Shown in pieces: positions 25,358-33,796 of a stretch of 64,000 bases of DNA. How positions within the stretch are numbered: the first letter of the stretch is position 1; the number at the start of each line of letters is the position of its first letter. The stretch comes from Saccharospirillum alexandrii. GTDB lineage: Bacteria > Pseudomonadota > Gammaproteobacteria > Pseudomonadales > Natronospirillaceae. Location of the stretch: NCBI RefSeq assembly GCF_004000275.1, contig NZ_RCIP01000003.1, positions 310,001-374,000 of the forward strand, read 5' to 3'. The translations under genes and the position numbers were made by a program. The notes below the pieces were generated by a model, which had not been told where the DNA came from, searched no databases, and saw nothing but the letters and a program-made list of their open reading frames with translations.

Positions 25358-27475
25358 TTACCACTGCACTCTCACGTCCAAGGCCTCACCAACGGAAGCA
25401 CTGCACGGTGAAATATTCACGTAATCGCCAACGATACGCAGATATTTTGCGCTTCCATCGTTCGCTATACCAGTCAAATCGAGCGAGGTAGTCATGGCGT
25501 ACGGTTGGCCCTGCTCAACGTTAAGATCAGCCAGCAGTTCTTGATCGCTGTCACCGTATACGCCGTTGTCGTTTAGGTCTATCCACACTCGCCAGGTAGT
25601 CGACCGCTCGGTTGCAACGTTATCACCTTGCACAGTGATCACCGTATTGGCCGGTTCGCTCAGAAAAATCGGCGTTTGGGTGTAATCCCATTCTGTTGAC
25701 TGATACTCCAGGTCTTCTCCGCCAATACTCACGCTATTCATGACGTTAGCAGCAGTAACCACTTCTCTAATCGCACAGTATTGATCACTTACTGTAATCT
25801 GCCGAGCAAAGCTGTCTTGATCGCCGTGAGTATCTGTAACACGGAGGCTAACTTGGTAGTCTCCTCCACCCACATAGACGTGCTCCGGGTTGGCAGCGGT
25901 TGATGTTTGACCATCACCGAAATCCCAAAGCCACCCAGTTACGTCACCTGTGCTACGGCTGTCATCACTGAATTCGACACGCAGCTTAAAGGTTTCAGCG
26001 TAAAAATGACTTAAAACACCTTCATCAAACAGTTGTATTTTTACGGTTTTAAAAGCGTCAACAACGGGCTTTTCATCTAACCCTGCATCGATAGCCTGTT
26101 GCAAAATACATTCAGCGGCATCGGTGAGTGTTGTTGCTGGCGACCAACAGTTTCTCGCAGCATTCACATACAAATTGTAAGCGGTTTCGAGACCCAATTC
26201 GTTGGCCAACAAATAGAATGGATACGTCAGCATGCCAATACGCAGATAGAAGTTGTTGCCTGCCTCGTCGTAATCCAACACGCTAGGTATTGCGCCCGCC
26301 TCAGTCTGAATCTGGTCGAGCTGACGCGTTAAACCCCCGGCTTCTTCACCGTGTACCCAGTTGTTGGTGTGGCCGGTGAACTCGTACTTGGCCATAACAC
26401 CCGAAATATCGCCAAAAGCTTCGTGAACCGTACGTGCATCGGTGCTGAGTTCGTTTTCATAGGGATTCAAACTCGAGATACGAGAAAGCACCCCGTGCCC
26501 GACTTCGTGAGCAATAGCATCAAGTGGTGACATCGAATACTGGAATAGGTATCCATCGCTGAAATTAGCGTAAGCCCCATCCCAGTAAACGCTGGTATCC
26601 GTAAGATTGCCGTAGTGCACACGTAAGCGCAGCTTTTCTTCAAGTGCGGGCTCACCGAGATATTTGAGAAACGTGTCGTAAACAAGCGTACCGTAAAACA
26701 GGCTGTCGTTAAGTGTTGAGTACGTCCACACGCCGTACTCATCTTCCACAGCGCGATAGGTGTTTACCGGGTTGGTATCACATAAAAACTGATACGGCGG
26801 GTAGGCGCTATCGCTAACGGTGTTTGCCAGGCCGCTGCCAGCATTTGCTTCCCACGCATCATCGCGGGTGTTGTTCATGTCGATGACACTCACAAGGCCA
26901 TTATCGAATAGACACAACCCGCCGTAATCATCAGTACGCTGCACATACATATTTGGCCGGTCATCGCCGTAATACCAACTCTGAACCTCATTGCCGCCCG
27001 GGCCGGCCAATAGGGCATTACCCGTGAAATCGTGAAAGCGCACAAGTGTGCCTTCTTCAGCTAAGCCAACGCTGTTACCCGGGTAAAGCTTTAGCGCGGA
27101 GGTGTTAGCCGGCACGCGAGTTCCTGCAGGAATCTCCAGGTCATACACGGCACTAGCCTCGCTTACTAACCAAGGGTCCCCCACCGCCTTACCCTGCTCA
27201 TCAGCCCAATATACCTCCACAAACTCGGCCCTTGCCGTATCGCTCGGCTTGGCCTCGGCAGCCTCAATTTGAACACGGCCAAACAACTGCCCTGCGGCCC
27301 CGTCGGTATCCCGTAAATAAGCCAGAGTTATTGGGTTTGATGGCCTTTGGGTAACGGCATTTGAGCCTGTCGCTGGGCTAGAGACAGTGCCGCCGCTGCA
27401 TGCTGTGATTAGCAAAGTAAAAAGAGCAGCAGACCAGTTTTTAAACTCAGCAAGCTTGAACCGTATAGAAGGCAT
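25358..27475 (-). CDS. M4-type zinc metalloprotease lipoprotein with PKD and GEVED domains
   Basis: About 705 residues from the ATG at 27475 (an upstream TTG in frame is less likely). The lipobox LITAC lies near residue 26. The catalytic M4 domain shows the zinc motif HEVGH and, 24 residues later, the third ligand in VHEAFGDISG. The usual YLLANELGL helix and the AECILQQAIDAG segment follow. A PKD domain comes next (VEFSDDSRSTGDVTGWLWDF, then GDGQTSTAANPEHVY), then a C-terminal GEVED-type domain (RVWIDLNDNGVYGDSDQELL). The N-terminal 170 residues do not look like the usual FTP/PepSY propeptide. It is a cell-surface protease of the vibriolysin/thermolysin fold. Confidence 0.88.
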   Translation of the reverse strand: MPSIRFKLAEFKNWSAALFTLLITACSGGTVSSPATGSNAVTQRPSNPITLAYLRDTDGAAGQLFGRVQIEAAEAKPSDTARAEFVEVYWADEQGKAVGDPWLVSEASAVYDLEIPAGTRVPANTSALKLYPGNSVGLAEEGTLVRFHDFTGNALLAGPGGNEVQSWYYGDDRPNMYVQRTDDYGGLCLFDNGLVSVIDMNNTRDDAWEANAGSGLANTVSDSAYPPYQFLCDTNPVNTYRAVEDEYGVWTYSTLNDSLFYGTLVYDTFLKYLGEPALEEKLRLRVHYGNLTDTSVYWDGAYANFSDGYLFQYSMSPLDAIAHEVGHGVLSRISSLNPYENELSTDARTVHEAFGDISGVMAKYEFTGHTNNWVHGEEAGGLTRQLDQIQTEAGAIPSVLDYDEAGNNFYLRIGMLTYPFYLLANELGLETAYNLYVNAARNCWSPATTLTDAAECILQQAIDAGLDEKPVVDAFKTVKIQLFDEGVLSHFYAETFKLRVEFSDDSRSTGDVTGWLWDFGDGQTSTAANPEHVYVGGGDYQVSLRVTDTHGDQDSFARQITVSDQYCAIREVVTAANVMNSVSIGGEDLEYQSTEWDYTQTPIFLSEPANTVITVQGDNVATERSTTWRVWIDLNDNGVYGDSDQELLADLNVEQGQPYAMTTSLDLTGIANDGSAKYLRIVGDYVNISPCSASVGEALDVRVQW

Positions 27476-27539
27476 AGAGAAATCGACCAATATAGGTGAG
27501 ATACTTACATTATCTCATTTTATAAATGGAGAAGGCCAA

Positions 27540-27867
27540 CCAGGCCACCCGCCTGAACACTTGATCAGCCAAAATTCACCCAATACTTTATACAGCATTC
27601 GACTTCCACCGGCCGTCAGGGTAAGACGCTATGCCACGTTCAAGGAAATCCCAGATCGCCCTGGAGGCGACTCCCTACTATCAATGCACTTCCCGGTGCG
27701 TGCGCCGCGCCTTCCTGTGTGGTCGTGATGAGCACTCAGGCAACGGCTACGAACGCCGCCGCTACTGGATTGAGCAACGCATGGTGGAGCTGGCCACCGT
27801 GTATGCGCTCGATATCTGCGCCTGTGCTGTCCCCTGCTCCAGCGCATCCATGCACCCGCAGCATTAA
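27540..27867 (+). pseudogene. RAYT transposase relic, long 5' fragment
   Basis: The sequence upstream of the start codon and the first 64 codons match the intact RAYT at 33797 almost exactly (MPRSRKSQIALEATPYY, then CTSRCVRRAFLCGRDEHSGN). It then switches to unrelated sequence before the HUH motif and stops at 27867. This is the youngest-looking relic in the window. It retains a start codon but lacks every catalytic residue. Confidence 0.93.
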
Positions 27868-27910
27868 ACCTTTATAATAGCTTTGTCGATAGTCGACTAT
27901 TGTGCGTGAC
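27868..27910 (+). repeat. Partial GACACCCA-family repeat, ATAGTCGACTAT end
   Basis: Contains cgATAGTCGACTATtgtgcg, a perfect 12-base palindrome that forms the right end of the repeat family. The left end is missing. It directly follows the RAYT relic. Confidence 0.55.
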
Positions 27911-27955
27911 CTAGCAGCTCACTAATGTTCCTGTTCCAATAACCAATTCTATTAT

Positions 27956-27987
27956 CAAAAAAAAGGCAGCCTATGAAAGGCTGCCTT
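27956..27987 (-). terminator. Rho-independent terminator
   Basis: On the minus strand, AGGCAGCC, a 7-base loop, GGCTGCCT, then eight T. It terminates the lipoprotein gene ending at 28029. Confidence 0.88.
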
Positions 27988-28028
27988 CCTGATCATCCAA
28001 CAGAGTAATCTCGATCTAGCTTGCGAGA

Positions 28029-29279
28029 TTACTCAATGGTATTAACAATAGTTAACGTACCGTCAAATGTTAAGACGTTCCACTGATAACCCACACCTTC
28101 CGGGGGAGTCATTTGCGCTATAAGTCCAGTATCATCGTAAAGCGAGACTTCTACATCAGAGTTACTGAAGCGGAAGTTACTGCCTCCAGAATACGAGTAA
28201 ATGTAATAAGTGTAGGTACCGGTTTTTACATTGGTGATTGTGATCGTTTCAGGCCCGTAAGCTGACGCGTCATCGCGATCTAGCGAGGCTCCATCTACAG
28301 ATTTTTTCCCGTAGAAAAGATGTTCGGTACTTGCGCCGTTAGGTACCAGCAAATGCGAATCCAAATCCCGAGGTGTTGCCCCCCAGGTCAGTACCAGTCG
28401 CATCTGACCTTCCGGCAACGACGGTGCGATAGCAAGGTACTGAGACAGTGTACTCATACCTTCAATGGTAATGTTCTTGTATGCGGTAGAGTACCCAGCC
28501 AGCACGACCTCGACGGTATAGTCACCGGCTTCGACGTTTGAAAATTCGTACTCACCCTGGGCATTTGTGCTGCCAGTCTCTGAGATATCACCGGCTTTTA
28601 CATCGTGGCCAGAGCGCAAATTGATGGCGGTATTTGCCAGGCGATCACCTGTGATGGCATCTGACACATGACCCGTCATGTCGCCGTAGCACTCCAACGT
28701 CTGAGTGTTCGTAACTTCCACTGGTTCTGCGGGAGTCTTAACGGTTAACGTATAGTCACCGGAGCCATAATCCGCCGTTAAGAAGATAGTGAGTTCGGTC
28801 ATGCCTGATGGAACAGTATAATTAATCTTCTTGACATTATCGCCGCTGGTATTATCCACCACGGAGTCATCACCGTTTTTCAAATAGATGTGATTGGTGG
28901 TTCCCTGATTAAACTCAAATTGGATATCGATAACCTGACCTTCTACTACGCTCAGTAGGTAATAATCATCAAAGTCAGTCCCGGGTACCCCAACTGCGTT
29001 CCCGGATAGGTAGCCAGATACAGTAGAATTAACTGAGATAACCTGAGCTTGGGCACCAGTATCGTTCTGTTCGGTATCATCAACGTCCGTCAACACCACC
29101 TCAGGAACGATGGTGGTCGTAACCGTTTCTGTTCTGCAGAAATTTTCTTCAGTGTTAGTATCAGTATTTCCACCCGTTGAAGCACTATCCTCATCATCGG
29201 TGGACTCAGGTATACAAGCAGTAAGCAATAATACAGACAGAGATGCAGCCGTTAGCATCTTAAACTTGTCAATTTGCAT
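28029..29279 (-). CDS. Lipoprotein with PPC-like and carboxypeptidase-regulatory-like domains
   Basis: 416 residues from the ATG at 29279, preceded by GAAGAGAAT; the frame extends upstream without support. The lipobox LLLTAC is followed by an acidic Ser/Thr linker. Residues about 65-190 resemble a bacterial pre-peptidase C-terminal domain (GDDDYYLLSVVEGQVIDIQF-like, here DFDDYYLLSVVEGQVIDI, and GSGDYTLTV). Residues about 205-275 form a carboxypeptidase-regulatory-like/CnaB-type beta sandwich (GHVSDAITGDRLANTAINLR). The C-terminal part contains LRLVLTWGATPRDLDSHL-like text, a motif of secreted YfaP-type proteins. It is probably exposed at the surface. A strong terminator follows. Confidence 0.8.
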   Translation of the reverse strand: MQIDKFKMLTAASLSVLLLTACIPESTDDEDSASTGGNTDTNTEENFCRTETVTTTIVPEVVLTDVDDTEQNDTGAQAQVISVNSTVSGYLSGNAVGVPGTDFDDYYLLSVVEGQVIDIQFEFNQGTTNHIYLKNGDDSVVDNTSGDNVKKINYTVPSGMTELTIFLTADYGSGDYTLTVKTPAEPVEVTNTQTLECYGDMTGHVSDAITGDRLANTAINLRSGHDVKAGDISETGSTNAQGEYEFSNVEAGDYTVEVVLAGYSTAYKNITIEGMSTLSQYLAIAPSLPEGQMRLVLTWGATPRDLDSHLLVPNGASTEHLFYGKKSVDGASLDRDDASAYGPETITITNVKTGTYTYYIYSYSGGSNFRFSNSDVEVSLYDDTGLIAQMTPPEGVGYQWNVLTFDGTLTIVNTIE

Positions 29280-29487
29280 AGATATTCTCTTCGGTAAAGG
29301 CTGGGTAATACTAGGGGACCCTAGCACTGGTCAGGACGTGAGATTCTAAACAATCTGCAAATTAAGGGTATCTATTTTCACGTTTTAGTGTGTGAAGTTT
29401 GTAAGGCAAACCTTCCTAATTGACGGATAATTGACACTTTCTATCCAGCTGGTCGCAGGTGACTAATATGGGTGCTCGGGAGCTGAT

Positions 29488-29643
29488 GCCCTGAGCCAGT
29501 CCAACAAGGCGATTGCCGCCCAGCTCACCATCTCCCCCTCCAAGGTGCGGGAATACGCCTGCGACCTGCTGCTGCGGTTTGCGTGGGGCAACCGCACCCA
29601 GCCCGTGCTCAAGACACGGCGGCTGGGATACATCCTCGACTGA
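29488..29643 (+). pseudogene. LuxR-type HTH fragment, frameshifted relic
   Basis: This frame reads ALSQSNKAIAAQLTISPSKV, then REYACDLLLRFAWGNRTQPV, then LKTRRLGYILD and a stop. This is the LuxR/MalT helix-turn-helix (LSNKEIA..L.IS..TV..H...L..KL...NRTQAV). Just upstream, in another frame, GARELMP looks like the LT.RELEVL start of the same domain, so a frameshift separates them. The fragment is GC-rich between AT-rich flanks. No complete gene is present. The remainder of 29280-29905 shows no gene. Confidence 0.7.
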
Positions 29644-29774
29644 CGGGTCGGAAATCGAACCCGGACACTAGCACCTGGTCGTCGCTGTACACGTCAACTG
29701 CGACCGGGTTGCCAGCTCCTTCGTCGGTGACATACAAAACTTTGGCCAACCTAGACAGTCATCTTAAGTAATAT

Positions 29775-29822
29775 AGAGAAGCTATTAAGATGGCTCTGTC
29801 GATAGTCGGCTGTTGTGCGCGC
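29775..29822 (+). repeat. Partial GACACCCA-family repeat
   Basis: Contains tgtcgatagtcggctgttgtgcg, given here as two blocks, tgtcgatagtcgg and ctgttgtgcg. It matches the right end of the family and resembles the partial copy at 27868. Confidence 0.45.
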
Positions 29823-29905
29823 ACTATTAGCCTTGACTCTAAATTGGGTGCCCATTTAGCTCTACGGTGTAGCATTCACTTAAGCTGTTTGGTGAAATAT
29901 TCGGG

Positions 29906-30553
29906 CTAGTATTGAAAGTCGAATAAGGACAAGGTCTTTTGCGTTAAGCCTAATAGAATGGTAATGGTGAAAAGTACAATTTGCATAACACGACTATCAA
30001 TAGGAATGAGCCCAAACAACGAGAACCATTGAAAAAATTCTACACTGCCTCCCGTAGACAAGGTGTAAACTAATAGACAGAGATTGAAGAATGAAAAAAA
30101 CACCCCAAATCGGCCATTAATATAGCCTAAAGTGATGAAGCAACAGAAAGTTATACCAAAAAATAGTACTACAAGTGCTATTACCTGAGTTGTTATCAGT
30201 ATTTCGTTTCTATATAGAATAAAGTACGCCAATGCACCGCCCAACCCGATCTTCCAGAAAGTACTTATCAAAAATTGTAGTGAATAAGAGAGTGACGGCT
30301 TCCTTAGTCGAAGGAATCTGATCGAGTAATGGGCCCCCATTAGCCAAATGGGTGAAAGGACCGCTATCAATAGAAATGAAACTCTAGGTGGACTAACTTC
30401 GCCACCTTGATACAAGTTAGCGAACATTAGGGTTAAGCCGACTATGACAAATGCCAAAACATTAAGCTGAACGGACAGATACGCTGCTCTAGAAATAAAG
30501 TGCGGGGGTTCGAAGCTGTGCGGCCCTTTCAATTTCAAGTAGTTATTCATCAA
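29906..30553 (-). CDS. Six-span membrane protein, hypothetical
   Basis: 215 residues with about six membrane helices and short connecting loops. The N-terminus is cytoplasmic and proline/histidine-containing (KGPHSFEPPHF). No family is recognised. The gene is AT-rich, unlike the core half. It borders the cassette array but shows no attC next to it, so it is probably outside the array. Confidence 0.6.
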   Translation of the reverse strand: MMNNYLKLKGPHSFEPPHFISRAAYLSVQLNVLAFVIVGLTLMFANLYQGGEVSPPRVSFLLIAVLSPIWLMGAHYSIRFLRLRKPSLSYSLQFLISTFWKIGLGGALAYFILYRNEILITTQVIALVVLFFGITFCCFITLGYINGRFGVFFSFFNLCLLVYTLSTGGSVEFFQWFSLFGLIPIDSRVMQIVLFTITILLGLTQKTLSLFDFQY

Positions 30554-30695
30554 GATTCCAGGCTTTTTGTTCTTAAGTCGTATAGTTCAGTTTTGGTCTT
30601 CGACCGATGCACTTAGCCTATTTCATTTGTCGAAGCCTACCGGAATGTCTGTGCAGGCCATCTTCGTCACCCAAGACACCCACTGGCGTGTTGCT

Positions 30696-30764
30696 GAGAC
30701 ACCCAACCCAATTTAATAGATTCAACCTATGGTACTCTATCATCTGATAGCCGACCAATGTGTG
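30696..30764 (+). repeat. Dispersed ~67-bp repeat, GACACCCA family
   Basis: Starts GAGACACCCAACCCAATTT and ends GATAGCCGACCAATGTG. It ends next to the degenerate attC that closes the cassette array. Confidence 0.55.
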
Positions 30765-30794
30765 TGCCCCATTCATGCAGTGTAGCGAGTCCAG

Positions 30795-30842
30795 CCAGAT
30801 GCGCCTTTTGCATTTTGGCGATTGTGCTGGCCTTTGTTAGGC
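30795..30842 (-). other. Degenerate or truncated attC-like site
   Basis: On the minus strand GCCTAACAAAGGCCAGC leads into CGCC...GGCG and a partial GCTGG, but the final GTTRRRY core is missing. It looks like the half-site of the last cassette, cut where the dispersed repeat begins. Confidence 0.5.
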
Positions 30843-31301
30843 TTAGTTTGCTGACTGCGCTTGCTTAATTCTTTCCTTTGCAGCTTCAAGCGCACCTTCA
30901 GGCCATACATCAACCTGACTATCGTCTTTCATATACTCATCAGTAAATATTTGACTGAACCACACGGGATCATACTCACCTGACTCAGATTTAAAGTGTT
31001 CTCTGTTTCGATACCACAAATCAAGTATGGCAGTATCGACACTACTTGATAGGTGAAGTTTTTCTTCAATTACTGCGTGCCATTCCGATGCCTGAGTCCC
31101 AAATACTTTTTGGATATTCATGTTCTGAATGGAATCGGATTTCTCTTTGGGCAGAAAGCCTATAACATCTTGGACGTATGCCTCAAAAAACAGATAAATC
31201 GGGTTTTCACCATATCTAGGATGATCTTGGATGCTCACCGTTTCTCCTTTTGCACTAACTGCGGCAAAAAGCATGACCGCTAAAAGTATTGTTCGATTCA
31301 T
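30843..31301 (-). CDS. Cassette gene: exported protein, hypothetical
   Basis: 152 residues from the ATG at 31301; the longer frame would run through the attC and is rejected. A signal peptide (MNRTILLAVMLFAAVSAKGE) is followed by a soluble domain rich in aromatic and acidic residues, with no recognised family. The stop lies at the edge of an attC-like site and another attC precedes the gene, the standard cassette layout. The protein is probably periplasmic. Confidence 0.7.
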   Translation of the reverse strand: MNRTILLAVMLFAAVSAKGETVSIQDHPRYGENPIYLFFEAYVQDVIGFLPKEKSDSIQNMNIQKVFGTQASEWHAVIEEKLHLSSSVDTAILDLWYRNREHFKSESGEYDPVWFSQIFTDEYMKDDSQVDVWPEGALEAAKERIKQAQSAN

Positions 31302-31306
31302 GTGAA

Positions 31307-31384
31307 GCCTAACGCAGAGCTTTGCGGCAATTTTGTAGCCGCAAAGCGGTGGAGAAATTGTCCGGTAAGAGCGCCTGGTTATGT
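31307..31384 (-). other. attC site of the integron array
   Basis: On the minus strand ATAACCAGGCGCT ... AGCTCTGCGTTAGGC forms an imperfect palindrome with a GTTAGGC core. The inner stem GCCGCAAAG / CTTTGCGGC lies between 31322 and 31350. It separates the cassette genes at 30843-31301 and 31394-31699. Confidence 0.82.
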
Positions 31385-31393
31385 GGTTGCGGA

Positions 31394-31699
31394 CTAGGCT
31401 GCATTTAGAAACGCCCCTCCGCTCATGCCGGCTATGAGACACGAAGCAAGGAATACGGTCACGCTCATCGCGCCAAAAAGTGCCATTTGCCACTGCCTCA
31501 TACACAACCAACAGAGCACACCTAACACTGAGACGAAACAGCTGAGGAGGCCGATTAATACAACCGGAACTTCAAGTGCCACCATCGTCCGTACCTCGAC
31601 AGCTCCAGCTTCGAATAGGTAGAGGTTAAAGAACACCACGCAAAGCAAAACCAGACTTGAGACAACCGTTGCGAGAATAACTATGCGGTTTTTATTCAT
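31394..31699 (-). CDS. Cassette gene: small membrane protein, hypothetical
   Basis: 101 residues with three membrane spans (about 6-28, 40-66 and 73-96) and little outside them. No family recognised. Its 3' end borders the attC at 31307-31384. Its 5' side no longer has an attC because a hairpin and IS5 remnant have been inserted or rearranged there. Confidence 0.65.
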   Translation of the reverse strand: MNKNRIVILATVVSSLVLLCVVFFNLYLFEAGAVEVRTMVALEVPVVLIGLLSCFVSVLGVLCWLCMRQWQMALFGAMSVTVFLASCLIAGMSGGAFLNAA

Positions 31700-31707
31700 A
31701 GATAATT

Positions 31708-31749
31708 GGGGTCAGATGAAGATTAATGGGAAAACCTTCATCTGACCCC
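31708..31749. repeat. GGGGTCAGATGAAG inverted repeat
   Basis: Perfect 14-base arms (31708-31721 and 31736-31749) around a 14-base AT-rich spacer. The ggggtcag motif is common at hairpins associated with IS200/RAYT-type elements. It sits exactly between the cassette gene and the truncated end of the IS5 remnant. It is unlike the GACACCCA hairpin, so it belongs to another element. Confidence 0.65.
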
Positions 31750-31756
31750 AGTTACG

Positions 31757-32073
31757 TTTCATAGAGCGCATCCTCCATGGCCTCATCGCTAAGGGCATAT
31801 CACTGTTGCATGCAGTGTATACGAAGCATCGTTTCTAATGGATAAGGGTGTCGTCCATTGCCTGCCTTAGGATAGAATAGTTCAACAACTTCAAGGAGTT
31901 GAGGCCAAGGCAACAGAGCGTCCATCCGTGATAAAAAGATCTCTTTACGCGTTTTACGACGCTTGTTGGAAAACTCACTATCTGCAAAAGTAATTTGATG
32001 GCTCATGATGCGTTCTTTTTGAGTTATCATATGTGGCAGATTATTTCATATTAGGGACTTATTCGCATGTTCC
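31757..32073 (-). mobile_element. IS5-family insertion sequence remnant
   Basis: The left end is intact: on the minus strand GGAACATGCGAATAAGTCCC starts at 32073 and is preceded by CTAG (32074-32077), matching the YTAR target of IS5 elements. The transposase start is at 32006 ([20 protein letters not shown]). The ORF reads to HCMQQ and then hits TGA at 31800 where IS5 transposases have Trp. The frame resumes as YALSDEAMEDALYE before all homology ends at about 31757. About 70% of the element, including most catalytic residues, is lost. Confidence 0.88.
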
Positions 32074-32125
32074 CTAGGTAAAAATCTGCCATAGGTTCAA
32101 TGGTTTGCAAGGTAAAGAGCTTTCG

Positions 32126-33619
32126 TCATTGCCGTCCCCATTCCTTTCCACCCATTTCTACCAACCGAGACGCGGCTCGTCGAAAGGAAAAGGCGAGATC
32201 ATTAGTGGCCGATAATTGTGCCAGTGCCACGCCACTTCGACCCGTCGCCGACCACTCAAATTCTTCACCCTCTTTGGTGCGAATCATGGTCGTCGCAAAT
32301 GAACTCGAGTTTCCCCCCTTCTCACTGACAAACAACTCTTCATTTCCATCACTGCTTTCAACTTGCGCTTCAAACTCGACCAATAATTCATCGAGCGGGA
32401 CTTTTGCCGCTAGCACCAAGCGGGTGCGAGATTCATAACACACGTCAATGAGGGTCACGAATCGTCGCGCTTCGTCGAGGTGATTGGCGTCTAATTGCGG
32501 CACCCGGTCCATGATGAGGACCTGAAATCGGTCGCAGAGGGAAATATAATCGGCCGCGCCGAGTGGTTGGTAACATAACTCGGAAAAGTCAAACCAGGCG
32601 CACCGGTCATTCAATCGGGCGACCTGGACGGTGCGACCGAAGGGTACGTGAATGGCCTCGGCCTCAGTTCCGGATGCAGTGCCACCAAATATTTCTTTCA
32701 ATTGCACCAGCATGTTGTTATCACTATTATTATCGCCGTGAACATCCTTGTTTGACCAAAAATAGGATTGACCATCAGCTCGAGTTTCGAGTCGATAATC
32801 CTTGGCGGAATCCTCCATGGAGATAATGTCGAACGTGTGTTTTAACATGTCTATGAATGGCAAAAAGAGGGATCGGTTAATGCCTCCCTCATACAAGGCA
32901 TCGGGGGAGCGATTCGAGGTGGCCACCACCACGACATTCCAATCCAATAATAATAAAAAAAGTCGTTTCAAAATCATGGCATCGGCAACGTCTGTTACTT
33001 GAAATTCATCGAAACAGAGGAGTTGGGCTTCCTGTGCCAATTGCTGCGCAATGATGGGTATCGCATCATCTCGTGGGTGCTTCTTTTTGTAGACAAAGAT
33101 TCGATGATGGACGTCTAGCATGAATTCATGAAAGTGGACGCGGCGTTTGTTAATTTTTACGTGTTTGAAGCTGTGGCTGTCATTATTACAGCAAGAATCA
33201 TCAGGAACATTAACTGACGCGTAAAAGAGATCCATTAGAAAGCTCTTGCCGACCCCGACCGGTCCATGAATGTACATGCCTCGCGGTGGTGGACCAAAAG
33301 ACCACAAATGGAATTTCTTTCGAAGAAAGGACTGAGCGGATGCCAAGGATCGCGTCAGTAACAGTAACAGCGGACTGCTGCTTGTAGAGCTGCTCTCTGT
33401 CGGTCTGTCGGTGCGCACGGGTACTGGTGTGAGCGAGGTAAGAGACTCGTGCAGGGCATCGAGTTTTGCCGCCAGAGCGACTTGCGCGTCATCTCGTCGC
33501 ACCTCCTCAGCATCCACCTTGCGTTCATACGCCGTTGTCACGGGGCCTGTCGGGAGGGACCGCCGAGCAACGCGATGTTGTGCTGCCATATTCTTCATAA
33601 CCGTCTTCATCATCAACAT
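32126..33619 (-). CDS. AFG1/LACE1-type AAA+ ATPase of eukaryotic character
   Basis: 497 residues, uninterrupted. Walker A GPVGVGKS lies at 119-126 and Walker B LLCFDEF at 200-206. The family strings RRVHFHEFMLDVHHRI, FDEFQVTDVADAMILKRLF and VVVATSNRSPDALYEGG are present. Bacterial ZapE has FDEFFVSDIADAMIL and is about 350-380 residues; FDEFQVTD and a C-terminal LAFSFRRAASRLVEM are typical of mitochondrial AFG1/LACE1. Low-complexity inserts (SSSTSSSPLLLLL, DSCCNNDSHS, HGDNNSDNN) and a basic start (MKNMAAQHRVARRS) recall a protist or algal protein with a targeting sequence. It lies between an IS5 remnant and a RAYT inside a broken integron array. It may be a transfer or an assembly chimera. Confidence 0.82.
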   Translation of the reverse strand: MLMMKTVMKNMAAQHRVARRSLPTGPVTTAYERKVDAEEVRRDDAQVALAAKLDALHESLTSLTPVPVRTDRPTESSSTSSSPLLLLLTRSLASAQSFLRKKFHLWSFGPPPRGMYIHGPVGVGKSFLMDLFYASVNVPDDSCCNNDSHSFKHVKINKRRVHFHEFMLDVHHRIFVYKKKHPRDDAIPIIAQQLAQEAQLLCFDEFQVTDVADAMILKRLFLLLLDWNVVVVATSNRSPDALYEGGINRSLFLPFIDMLKHTFDIISMEDSAKDYRLETRADGQSYFWSNKDVHGDNNSDNNMLVQLKEIFGGTASGTEAEAIHVPFGRTVQVARLNDRCAWFDFSELCYQPLGAADYISLCDRFQVLIMDRVPQLDANHLDEARRFVTLIDVCYESRTRLVLAAKVPLDELLVEFEAQVESSDGNEELFVSEKGGNSSSFATTMIRTKEGEEFEWSATGRSGVALAQLSATNDLAFSFRRAASRLVEMGGKEWGRQ

Positions 33620-33796
33620 GATGAGTTTATCAACATGGTAAGGAAAGTATGATCAAGTCCGCTTCTTCCCGCTTTTTTCGATTGTCTCAGGTCTAGGGAC
33701 TCAGGCAATCTGGACATCCACATTAACACTTGACCCCAAAATATCCATCCAGTAGTTTATACAGCACAATAAAACGGGCCGTCAGGGTTAGACACT

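Noticed and set aside
31302-31511. N-terminal extension of the exported cassette protein
   Set aside because: It reads through an attC site; the signal peptide starts at the ATG at 31301.
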